The position numbers were made by a program, and so were the translations under genes. From positions 744,001 to 808,000 of the forward strand of contig JAWRYS010000684.1 in the NCBI GenBank assembly GCA_034769895.1: a stretch of DNA of 64,000 nucleotides, written 5' to 3'. The notes beneath the pieces were generated by a model. It was given only the letters and a program-made list of their open reading frames with translations. It searched no databases and was not told the DNA's origin. Shown one piece after another: positions 21,074 through 32,834 of this stretch. How positions within the stretch are numbered: the first letter of the stretch is position 1; each line of letters starts with the position of its first letter. Origin of the DNA: Magicicada septendecula (Eukaryota > Arthropoda > Insecta > Hemiptera > Cicadidae).

Positions 21074-24000
21074 CATTCGTGAAATTCCCTTTATCTCGTT
21101 TCTTAATACGCTAACTTAGATTTTAATTCTTAATACTAATTTCCGTAACTCACAATATCGTGGCCCGACTGACATCGGCTTACTCTAACTACATCAGTTA
21201 GCTTTCAGCACTCTCTAATGATTACCTTGGCACACTCTAACTATATCAGTTAGCTTTCTGCACCATCTTTACCCTTTTCAGTCGGCGCCGTTGTGACTAT
21301 GTTACGTTACATATATAATTCTTAATTACCTCTAATATAACCTAAAACGGATCCCATACTCCACTTTAGATTATTTCTAATCCTAATTTCTTACGCTACT
21401 GAGAGAAGCGGAATTTCACGAAGATAATTTTTATTTACTTTAAACTACCATCAGTTACAAACTATGCGAGAGGGGACACACTCTACACAGGTGCATTGTA
21501 TTATACACGCGGTGGTTTACTTCGGTACCGGTTCATAACAATAGGGGGAGGGTGGCTGCTTACTAGATTTCTCAACACGCTTTATTGTTCTCGAACAGGC
21601 CACGACCGGGTGTTTACACTATTCAACTATACTTTTATTATTATTTTCTTTTTGGTCTCTTTCTAAGAAACTTACCTTTTTCTTTATTTATTTATTATTT
21701 ACTTTGGGGGAGATTTAAGAAACTTACTTAGAATTATTTCCTATTGAATTACCATATTTATTTAGAACACTTTATTTACTTAGTTTTCAGTTTAGGTCAG
21801 TTTAAAAGTTTAATGTTTTGGGGCATGGGGTTTAACACTTTATCTAACAATGGAGGGTTAACTAAGTCGTTTATTTATTTGAAATTCAAGTCACTATAAA
21901 TACTTGCTCTACTACACTATACACAATTATTGCCTACACGTTTAAGTACCTGGAAAACCATTACCATGAGTAGTAAGAGAATTACCTCTCTTCTTAGATC
22001 AGCTGTTCGCTGGAATGTAGGTCACAGTAGTTTTCTTCAAACAATGGCATACTTGTTGTATGCGTGGGAACGCGAGAAACACACTTGGGTGTTGTTCTAT
22101 ATAACAATAGCTCACGGCTATCTTTATCGACCGGTTTCAACTGGGGAAGCCAGTTTCAACAAGGGATGAGCCCGATGCAATGATACACGCTTTACAAGTT
22201 ACAGCCCGTAATAAGCTGAGTTTAGTTATTAATTGTCTTACGTTCTAACTTTAATTTCTGTAATTTTTTTTTTTTTTTTTAGTAACAAAATTAAGTTACG
22301 AATTTATTTACACGTAATTAACCTGGTCTACTTTAGTCAAGAGTTTATCTGTTTCACCGTGACGACAGACATACAATGCAGGCATATTCAGGAAACTACA
22401 GGTCTTGAATTGTCGCAATATAAACTTGTTAAAGACTGAACAGTTTGACAAGCACTAAAATTCATGTACGTACTTGCATTGGTGTAATACAATGATAGTT
22501 TGTATTATTTTGCCTATCTTAATTAAATTATACGCAAGTTCGTGCGTAATCTTATACAAAATAAATTCACAATGGTCAATTAATATAGTGTAATAATCTA
22601 GTAATGGTAGCGACAGTATTAACCGCTAATACATGAAATACATTATGTAATTTAATATTAACATGAAATACATTAACTGAGTGCATAGATCGGCAGAGAG
22701 TTATCTATTTTATTTTACTACGTAACAATTATTTTACACGCGCAACTTTATACGTCACGATGCTTACAAACCTTTTTTTTTTAACTTTAGCAGAGTGGCG
22801 CAACTTTTTAACGTTCCGGGCTAAGGTATAAATCGAGGGAACCCGATATAATCGACGCTAGCCAATTATACAGGCTGCCTACGTTGTAACAAACTGAAAA
22901 TCAACACAACACATAGAACAATAATATTTACTCTAATTATTGGGACACAAGGGATGGTATTTTCACTGATTTATGCACTCACTTCAATCTGTAATAAGAT
23001 GACATCTCTTTATTAACAAATTATATATATAGATCCCATTACATAAAAGTTTTCTCATATTGAAATAGTTAAAAGGGGTTTTCTGTCAAACAAGGGATCA
23101 AATTGATCATGTAATTTACCTCGGATCCGAGTCTCTTTAAATCTAGTAAAGACGTATGAATTTTACTTTACTTATCAAAAGCTTGCATGATTACATGAAC
23201 ACCGTTTGAAGAATGGTATTATTTAGTTAAGGGATTAAAACTTATATCTCAAGATTAATGTTACAACGTATGATTTTAGAAATTACTGTTTACATTTATT
23301 TTTTTTTACTTAAAGCTTAGAGAAGATTATTGTATTTTGAAAAGTCTCTGGCATGTATGAAAAGTTATATTTTAAATGTACATAATTCTCGGTAGGCAAG
23401 CCACCGAGTCACCTCTTAAATACGCTTTTGCTGTCCGTGTCCTGGGCGTGAATCTTCGGAACTCTGGTAGTCGGGGTAGTCATCCGGGTCGTGTTTCCGG
23501 TGAAAGTCTTCTAGGTGTATTAATGAGGAGATGGATGTTATGCTGCGTGAAGTCGGGTTGATCCTCGGCGGTTCTGGTAAGTGTTGTATAGGTGGTAGTC
23601 CTCCGGATATGCAGTTTAGCACGTCACATATTCACTGGTAGAGTAGTACTCCAGTTGGCACCTTCTTTCCTTTTTGTTTTTACATTACTATCTGAATTAC
23701 ATCACTCGAACAATATGCGAGAGATCGTCTTTTAATTAACTTGAGACATCACCTTATATACGAGTTATTTTTTTTCTTATAACCACATTTCTTTAACAAA
23801 TTCCTCACTACATCTTATATATAAATATAACTAGCTCTCCACGTTTTTAGTGGTAGCTAACACGCATTTAAAAACTTAAAACAAACATTTTTTTGAAGAG
23901 CCCTCGCTTGGAGGTGTTTACAGTCTGAACGCCGCATCGTAACTCTTGCATTGCTACAACAGGTAGATTGCAACGACGCGGAGTGAGTACTCCGCCATAA

Positions 24001-24580
24001 TATAGTTCCAACTTTTTATTAAATATACATTCTTATAGTCAGACAAATTAAACTATGTAGACTTATCTTGTTTACAGGGCTTATTAAAACTACTACTTGT
24101 GGCTTTAAGTTATTAATTATTTACATTACGATTTTCAGACATTTCTAAGTTACAGCCGGTTCGCTATGCACGTTGCGTCCGGAATTGGCAGGTCAACGCA
24201 TGATAATTTACTAAAGGGTTAACTGTATTATTCTCAACTTTTTACATTACGATTTTTTTTATTACTTATTTAGTTAGATTTTCTTAATTTAATTCTCATA
24301 ACTATTATGAGTTAGTTCAGGGGTATTTGGTTTAATCGTGCGATTTAAAATACTTCCTTGCTTTCCATTTTTTTTTATATTTTTATTATTAATATTTTTT
24401 TTATTACCATTTAAATCGTCACATACTCCGCCGCTTAAAATCGACATGGGGAATTTTAATAAGGAAAATTCGAAAGTGGGGTACTGGGAGTATGCTTGCC
24501 GTTACTGTGTGAAGTTAAATTTAGTACACGATTTGTTTTCTCTATCTCTCTTGAAATTTATTTATTTCTTGTCTTGTTCT
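21074..24580 (+). repeat. Unit 7 (family A, dimer type b), 3507 bp
   Basis: Type b, closest to unit 5 in the left half. Private changes are a one-base deletion in a G-run near 23443 (GGGG to GGG), which breaks the minus-strand frame of the GC-rich block, and CAGGGCTTATT near 24078. The T-tract is 17 T. Confidence 0.95.
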
Positions 24581-27500
24581 CATTCGTGAAATTCCCTTTA
24601 TCTCGTTTCTTAATACGCTAACTTAGATTTTAATTCTTAATACTAATTTCCGTAACTCACAATATCGTGGCCCGACTGACATCGGCTTACTCTAACTACA
24701 TCAGTTAGCTTTCAGCACTCTCTAATGATTACCTTGGCACACTCTAACTATATCAGTTAGCTTTCTGCACCATCTTTACCCTTTTCAGTCGGCGCCGTTG
24801 TGACTATGTTACGTTACATATATAATTCTTAATTACCTCTAATATAACCTAAAACGGATCCCATACTCCACTTTAGATTATTTCTAATCCTAATTTCTTA
24901 CGCTACTGAGAGAAGCGGAATTTCACGAAGATAATTTTTATTTACTTTAAACTACCATCAGTTACAAACTATGCGAGAGGGGACACACTCTACACAGGTG
25001 CATTGTATTATACACGCGGTGGTTTACTTCGGTACCGGTTCATAACAATAGGGGAGGGTGGCTGCTTACTACATTTCTCAACACGCTTTATTGTTCTCGA
25101 ACAGGCCACGACCGGGTGTTTACACTATTCAACTATACTTTTATTATTATTTTCTTTTTGGTCTCTTTCTAAGAAACTTACCTTTTTCTTTATTTATTTA
25201 TTATTTACTTTGGGGGAGATTTAAGAAACTTACTTAGAATTATTTCCTATTGAATTACCATATTTATTTAGAACACTTTATTTACTTAGTTTTCAGTTTA
25301 GGTCAGTTTAAAAGTTTAATGTTTTGGGGCATGGGGTTTAACACTTTATCTAACAATGGAGGGTTAACTAAGTCGTTTATTTATTTGAAATTCAAGTCAC
25401 TATAAATACTTGCTCTACTACACTATACACAATTATTGCCTACACGTTTAAGTACCTGGAAAACCATTACCATGAGTAGTAAGAGAATTACCTCTCTTCT
25501 TAGATCAGCTGTTCGCTGGAATGTAGGTCACAGTAGTTTTCTTCAAACAATGGCATACTTGTTGTATGCGTGGGAACGCGAGAAACACACTTGGGTGTTG
25601 TTCTATATAACAATAGCTCACGGCTATCTTTATCGACCGGTTTCAACTGGGAAGCCAGTTTCAACAAGGGATGAGCCCGATGCAATGATACACGCTTTAC
25701 AAGTTACAGCCCGTAATAAGCTGAGTTTAGTTATTAATTGTCTTACGTTCTAACTTTAATTTCTGTAATTTTTTTTTTTTTTTTTTTTAGTAAAAAATTA
25801 AGTTACGAATTTATTTACACGTAATTAACCTGGTCTACTTTAGTCAAGAGTTTATATATTTCTCCGTGACGACAGACATACAATGCAGGCATATTCAGGA
25901 AACTACAGGTCTTGAATTGTCGCAATATAAACCTGTTAAAGACTGAACAGTTTGACAAGCACTAAAATTCATGTACGTACTTGCATTGGTGTAATACAAT
26001 GATAGTTTGTATTATTTTGGGTATCTTAATTAAATTATACGCAAGTTCGTCCGTAATCTTATACAAAATAAATTCACAATTGTCAATTAATATAGTGTAA
26101 AAATCTAGTAATGGTAGCGACAGTATTAACCGCTAATACATGAAATACATTATGTAATTTAATATTAACATGAAATACATTAACTGAGTGCATAGATCGG
26201 CAGAGAGTTATCTATTTTATTTTACTACGTAACAATTATTTTACACGCGCAACTTTATACGTCACGATGCTTACAAACCTTTTTTTTAACTTTAGCAGAG
26301 TGGCGCAACTTTATTACGTTCCGGGCTACGTTATAAATCCAGGGAACCCGATATAATGGACGCTAGCCAATTATACAGGCTGCCTACGTTGTAACAAACT
26401 GAAAATCAACACAACACATAGAACAATAATATTTACTCTAATTATTAGGACACAAGGGAAGGTATTTTCACTGATTTATGCACTCACTTCAATCTGTAAT
26501 AAGATGACATCTCTTTATTAACAAATTATATATATAGATCCCATTACATAAAAATTTTCTCATATTGAAATAGTTAAAAGGGGTTTTCTGTCAAACAAGG
26601 GATCAAATTGATCATGTAATTTACCTCGGATCCGAGTCTCTTTAAATCTAGTAAAGACGTCTGAATTTTACTTTACTTATCAAAAGCTTGCATGATTACA
26701 TGAACACCGTTTGAAGAATGGTATTATTTAGTTAAGGGATTAAAACTTATATCTCAAGATTAATGTTACAACGTATGATTTTAGAAATTACTGTTTACAT
26801 TTCTTTTTGTTTTACTTAAAGCTTAGAGAATATTATTGTCTTTTGAAAAGTCTCTGGCATGTATGAAAAGTTATATTTTAAATGCACATAATTCTCGGTA
26901 GGCAAGCCACCGAGTCCCCTCTTAAATACGCTTTTGCTGTCCGTGTCCTGGGGCGTGAATCTTCGGAACTCTGGTAGTCGGGGTAGTCATCCGGGTCGTG
27001 TTTCCGGTGAAAGTCTTCTAGGTGTATTAATGAGGAGATGGATGTTATGCTGCGTGAAGTCGGGTTGATCCTCGGCGGTTCTGGTAAGTGTTGTATAGGT
27101 GGTAGACGTCCGGATATGCAGTTGAGCACGTCACATATTCACTGGTAGAGTAGTACTGGAGTTGGTATCTTCTTTCCTTTTTGTTTTTACATTACTATCT
27201 GAATTACATCACTCGAACAATATTCGAGAGATCGTCTTTTAATTAAATTGAGACATCACCTTATATACGAGTCCTTTTTTTTCTTATAACCACATTTCTT
27301 TAACAAATTCCTCACTACATCTTATATATAAATATAACTAGCTCTCCACGTTTTTAGTGGTAGCTAACACGCATTTAAAAACTTAATACAAACATTTTTT
27401 TGAAGAGCCCTCGCTTGGAGGTGTTTACAGTCTGAACGCCGCATCGTAACTCTTGCATTGCTACAACAGGTAGATTGCAACGACGCGGAGTGAGTACTCC

Positions 27501-28063
27501 GCCATAATATAATTCCAACTTTTTATTAAAATATACATTCTTATAGTCAGACAAAATAAACTATGTAGACTTATCTTGTTTACAGGGCTTTAAATTATTA
27601 ATTATTTACATTACGATTTTCAGATATTTCTAAGTTACAGCCGGTTCGCTATGCACGTTGTGTCCGGAATTGGCAGGTCAACGCATGATAATTTACTAAA
27701 GGGTTAACTGTATTATTCTCAACTGTTTACATTACGATTTTTTTTATTACTTATTTAGTTAGATTTTTTTAATTTAATTCTCATAAATATTATGAGTTAG
27801 TTCAGGGGTATTTGGTTTAATCGTGCGATTTAACGTACTTCCTTGCTTTCCATTTTTTTTATACTTTTTTTATTAATATTTTTTTATTACCATTTAAATC
27901 GTCACATACTCCGCCGCTTAAAATCGACATGGGGAATTTTAATAAGGAAAATTTGAAAGTGGGGTACTGGGAGTATGCTTGCCGTTACTGTGTGAAGTTA
28001 AATTTAGTACACGATTTGTTTTCTCTATCTCTCTTGAAATTTATTTATTTCTTGTCTTGTTCT
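24581..28063 (+). repeat. Unit 8 (A/B composite), 3483 bp, shortest unit
   Basis: The left part, up to the T-tract near 25790, is family A. The right part has family B markers (AAACCTGTT, CTACGTTATAAATCC, ATTAGGACACAAGGGAAGG, the 23-bp deletion after 27585). It is the shortest unit because it has the A-type absence of the 43-bp segment together with the B-type 23-bp deletion. Private one-base losses in G-runs near 25051 and 25650 open a longer but meaningless frame. The T-tract is 20 T. Confidence 0.95.
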
Positions 28064-31000
28064 CATTCGTGAAATTCCCTTTATCTCGTTTCTTAATACG
28101 CTAACTTAGATTTTAATTCTTAATACTAATTTCCGTAACTCACAATATCGTGGCCCGACTGACATCGGCTTACTCTAACTACATCAGTTAGCTTTCAGCA
28201 CTCTCTAATGATTACCTTGGCACACTCTAACTATATCAGTTAGCTTTCTGCACCATCTTTACCCTTTTCAGTCGGCGCCGTTGTGACTATGTTACGTTAC
28301 ATATATAATTCTTAATTACCTCTAATATAACCTAAAACGGATCCCATACTCCACTTTAGATTATTTCTAATCCTAATTTCTTACGCTACTGAGAGAAGCG
28401 GAAATTCACGAAGATAATTTTTATTTACTTTAAACTACCATCAGTTACAAACTATGCGAGAGGGGACACACTCTACACAGGTGCATTGTATTATACACGC
28501 GGTGGTTTACTTCGGTACCGGTTCATAACAATAGGGGGAGGGTGGCTGCTTACTACATTTCTCAACACGCTTTATTGTTCTCGAACAGGCCACGACCGGG
28601 TGTTTACACTATTCAACTATACTTTTATTATTATTTTCTTTTTGGTCTCTTTCTAAGAAACTTACCTTTTTCTTTATTTATTTATTATTTACTTTGGGGG
28701 AGATTTAAGAAACTTACTTAGAATTATTTCCTATTGAATTACCATATTTTATTTAGAACACTTTATTTACTTAGTTTTCAGTTTAGGTCAGTTTAAAAGT
28801 TTAATGTTTTGGGGCATGGGGTTTAACACTTTATCTAACAATGGAGGGTTAACTAAGTCGTTTATTTATTTGAAATTCAAGTCACTATAAATACTTGCTC
28901 AACTACACTATACACAATTATTGCCTACACGTTTAAGTACCTGGAAAACCATTACCATGAGTAGTAAGAGAATTACCTCTCTTCTTAGATCAGCTGTTCG
29001 CTGGAATGTAGGTCACAGTAGTTTTCTTCAAACAATGGCATACTTGTTGTATGCGTGGGAACGCGAGAAACACACTTGGGTGTTGTTCTATATAACAATA
29101 GCTCATGGCTATCTTTATCGACCGGTTTCGACTGGGGAAGCCAGTTTCAACAAGGGATGAGCCCGATGCAATGATACACGCTTTACAAGTTACAGCCCGT
29201 AATAAGCTGAGTTTAGTTATTAATTGTCTTACGTTCTAATTTTAATTTCTGTAATTTTTTTTTTTTTTTTTTTTTTTTTTTAGTAACAAAATTAAGTTAC
29301 GAATTTATTTACACGTAATTAACCTGGTCTACTTTAGTCAAGAGTTTATCTGTTTCACCGTGACGACAGACATACAATGCAGGCATATTCAGGAAACTAC
29401 AGGTCTTGAATTGTCGCAATATAAACTTGTTAAAGACTGAACAGTTTGACAAGCACTAAAATTCATGTACGTACTTGCATTGGTGTAATACAATGATAGT
29501 TTGTATTATTTTGCGTATCTTAATTAAATTATACGCAAGTTCGTGCGTAATCTTATACAAAATAAATTCACAATGGTCAATTAATATAGTGTAATAATCT
29601 AGTAATGGTAGCGACAGTATTAACCGCTAATACATGAAATACATTATGTAATTTAATATTAACATGAAATACATTAACTGAGTGCATAGATCGGCAGAGA
29701 GTTATCTATTTTATTTTACTACGTAACAATTATTTTACACGCGCAACTTTATACGTCACGATGCTTACAAACCTTTTTTTTTTAACTTTAGCAGAGTGGC
29801 GCAACTTTATAACGTTCCGGGCTAAGGTATAAATCGAGGGAACCCGATATAATCGACGCTAGCCAATTATACAGGCTGCCTACGTTGTAACAAACTGAAA
29901 ATCAACACAACACATAGAACAATAATATTTACTCTAATTATTGGGACACAAGGGATGGTATTTTCACTGATTTATGCACTCACTTCAATCTGTAATAAGA
30001 TGACATCTCTTTATTAACAAATTATATATATAGATCCCATTACATAAAAGTTTTCTCATATTGAAATAGTTAAAAGGGGTTTTCTGTCAAACAAGGGATC
30101 AAATTGATCATGTAATTTACCTCGGATCCGAGTCTCTTTAAATCTAGTAAAGACGTATGAATTTTACTTTACTTATCAAAAGCTAGCATGATTACATGAA
30201 CACCGTTTGAAGAATGGTATTATTTAGTTAAGGGACTAAAACTTATATCTCAAGATTAATGTTACAACGTATGATTTTAGAAATTACTGTTTACATTTCT
30301 TTTGTTTTACTTAAAGCTTAGAGAAGATTATTGTCTTTTGAAAAGTCTCTGGCATGTATGAAAAGTTATATTTTAAATGTACATAATTCTCGATAGGCAA
30401 GCCACCGAGTCACCTCTTAAATACGCTATTGCTGTCCGTGTCCTGGGGCGTGAATCTTCGGAACTCTGGTAGTCGGGGTAGTCATCCGGGTCGTGTTTCC
30501 GGTGAAAGTCTTCTAGGTGTATTAATGAGGAGATGGATGTTATGCTGCGTGAAGTCGGGTTGATCCTCGGCGGTTCTGGTAAGTGTTGTATAGGTGGTAG
30601 TCCTCCGGATATCCAGTTGAGCACGTCACATATTCACTGGTAGAGTAGTACTCCAGTTGGCATCTTCTTTCCTTTTTGTTTTTATATTACTATCTGAATT
30701 ACATCACTCGAACAATATGCGAGAGATCGTCTTTTAATTAACTTGAGACATCACCTTATATACGAGTTATTTTTTTTCTTATAACCACATTTCTTTAACA
30801 AATTCCTCACTACATCTTATATATAAATATAACTAGCTCTCCACGTTTTTAGTGGTAGCTAACACGCATTTAAAAACTTAAAACAAACATTTTTTTGAAG
30901 AGCGCTCGCTTGGAGGTGTTTACAGTCTGAACGCCGCATCGTAACTCTTGCATTGCTACAACAGGTAGATTGCAACGACGCGGAGTGAGTACTCCGCCAT

Positions 31001-31584
31001 AATATAGTTCCAACTTTTTATTAAAATATACATTCTTATAGTCAGACAAAATAAACTATGTAGACTTATCTTGTTTACAGGGATTATTATAACTACTACT
31101 TGTGGCTTTAATTTATTAATTATTTACATTACGATTTTCAGATATTTCTAAGTTACAGCCGGTTCGCTTTGCACGTTGTGTCCGGAATTGGCAGGTCAAC
31201 GCATGATAATTTACTAAAGGGTTAACTGTATTATTCTCAACTTTTTACATTACGATTTTTTTTATTACTTATTTAGTTAGATTTTCTTAATTTAATTCTC
31301 ATAACTATTATGAGTTAGTTCAGGGGTATTTGGTTTAATCGTGCGATTTAAAGTACTTCCTTGCTTTCCATTTTTTTTAAATATTTTTATTATTAATATT
31401 TTTTTTATTACCATTTAAATCGTCACATACTCCGCCGCTTAAAATCGACATGGGGAATTTTAATAAGGAAAATTCGAAAGTGGGGTACTGGGAGTATGCT
31501 TGCCGTTACTGTGTGAAGTTAAATTTAGTACACGATTTGTTTTCTCTATCTCTCTTGAAATTTATTTATTTCTTGTCTTGTTCT
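28064..31584 (+). repeat. Unit 9 (family A variant), 3521 bp, partner of unit 17
   Basis: Shares with unit 17 a private set: AAAGCTAGCATG, AGGGACTAAAAC, CTCGATAGGC, ATATCCAGTTGAGC, GAGCGCTCGC and GCTCATGGC. Lacks the 43-bp segment and keeps the 23-bp segment. The T-tract is 27 T. Confidence 0.95.
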
Positions 31585-32504
31585 CATTCGTGAAATTCCC
31601 TTTATCTCGTTTCTTAATACGCTAACTTAGATTTTAATTCTTAATACTAATTTCCGTAACTCACAATATCGTGGCCCGACTGACATCGGCTTACTCTAAC
31701 TACATCAGTTAGCTTTCAGCACTCTCTAATGATTACCTTGGTACACTCTAACTATATCAGTTAGCTTTCTGCACCATCATTACACTTTTCAGTCGGCGCC
31801 GTTGTGACTATGTTACGTTACATATATAATTCTTAATTACCTCTAATATAAACTAAAACGGATCCCATACTCCACTTTAGATTATTTCTAATCCTAATTT
31901 CTTACGCTACTGAGAGAAGCGGAATTTCACGAAGATAATTTTTATTTACTTTAAACTACCATCAGTTACAAACTATGCGAGGGGACACACTCTACACAGG
32001 TGCATTGTATTATACACGCGGTGGTTTACTTCGGTACCAGTTCATAACAATAGGGGGAGGGTGGCTGCTTACTACATTTCTCAACACGCTTTATTGTTCT
32101 CGAACAGGCCACGACCGGGTGTTTACACTATTCAACTATACTTTTATTATTATTTTCTTTTTGGTCTCTTTCTAAGAAACTTACCTTTTTCTTTATTTAT
32201 TTATTATTTACTTTGGGGGAGATTTAAGAAACTTACTTAGAATTATTTCCTATTGAATTACCATATTTATTTAGGACACTTTATTTACTTAGTTTTCAGT
32301 TTAGGTCAGTTTAAAAGTTTAATGTTTTGGGGCATGGGGTTTAACACTTTATCTAACAATGGAGGGTTAACTAAGTCATTTATTTATTTGAAATTTAAGT
32401 CACTATAAATACTTGCTCTACTACACTATACACAATTATTGCCTACACGTTTTAGTACCTGGAAAACCATTAGCATGAGTAGTAAGAGAATTACCTCTCT
32501 TCTA

Positions 32505-32549
32505 AGAGAAAGACAAAAATTCCGCACAGACGTCATTTTAATATCAACG
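32505..32549 (+). other. Family B-specific 43-bp segment
   Basis: Units 10-16 and 18 carry a 45-bp stretch beginning AAGAGAAAGAC where units 1-9 and 17 have only TA, a net difference of 43 bp. It lies 100 bp downstream of the TATA box. Presence versus absence is the cleanest marker of the two families. Direction (insertion in B or deletion in A) cannot be decided without an outgroup. Confidence 0.8.
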
Positions 32550-32723
32550 ATCAGCTGTTCGCTGGAATGTAGGTCACAGTCACAGTAGTTTTCTTCAAAC
32601 AATGGCATACTTGTTGTATGCGTGGGAACGCGAGAAACACACTTGGGTGTTGTTCTATATAACAATAGCTCACGGCTATCTTTATCGACCGGTTTCAACT
32701 GGGGAAGCCAGTTTCAACAAGGG

Positions 32724-32834
32724 GTGAGTCCGATGCAATGATACACGCTTTACAAGTTACAGCCCGTAATAAGCTGAGTTTAGTTATTAATTGTCTTACG
32801 TTCTAATTTTAATTTCAGTAATTTTTTTTTTTAG
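32724..32834 (+). other. Candidate 111-bp intron in unit 10 (equivalents in 13-16 and 18)
   Basis: In units 10, 13-16 and 18 the sequence AAGGGGTGAGTCC offers a strong 5' splice-site match (G|GTGAGT, 32724-32729). Downstream are a branch-point-like CTAAT (32803-32807), TTTCAG in units 10 and 18, and a T-tract ending in AG (32834). Family A units have GGATGAGCC and units 11/12 have GGCGAGTCC, so the GT is missing there while the branch point and T-tract remain. The signals are in the same direction as the TATA box. Splicing is inferred. Confidence 0.3.

Larger units (their letters stand above)
3515..24580. repeat. Higher-order repeat: three 7.02-kb dimers (units 2-7)
   Basis: Diagnostic bases in the right half of the unit alternate. 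Units 2, 4 and 6 have TGTAATGTACC, AGATCAATG, TTACAATTTT and GTTACCGTG; units 3, 5 and 7 have the alternatives plus CTTTTTAACG and CAGACATTTC. Equivalent points recur every 7023 or 7024 bp, for example 5815, 12839, 19863 and 9326, 16349. This shows that the unit of amplification in this stretch was a pair rather than a single 3.5-kb copy. The left halves follow the alternation less well. Confidence 0.85.

Noticed and set aside
22233..22439. Plus-strand frames of about 66-72 codons starting near the CTAAC motif and recurring in several units
   Set aside because: They begin at TTG and read straight through the T-tract as a run of phenylalanines, so they are open only when the T count fits the frame. 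The tract varies from 11 to 29 T. This is not a conserved gene.
25436..25753. 105-codon plus-strand frame in unit 8, the longest in the window
   Set aside because: It is the 67-codon family A frame with a non-ATG start, extended by loss of one G in a G-run. It is private to one unit.
31975..32175. Plus-strand 66-codon frame starting ATGCGAGGGGAC, recurring in most B units
   Set aside because: It exists only where GAGAGGGG has lost two bases, lies upstream of the TATA box and ends in low-complexity codons from a T-rich tract. It looks like a by-product of the indel.
32426..32698. Minus-strand frame of 77-90 codons opposite the region after the TATA box in family B
   Set aside because: It depends on the 43-bp segment, starts at different points in different units, matches nothing I know and is antisense to the better-supported signals. 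It is most likely a chance frame.
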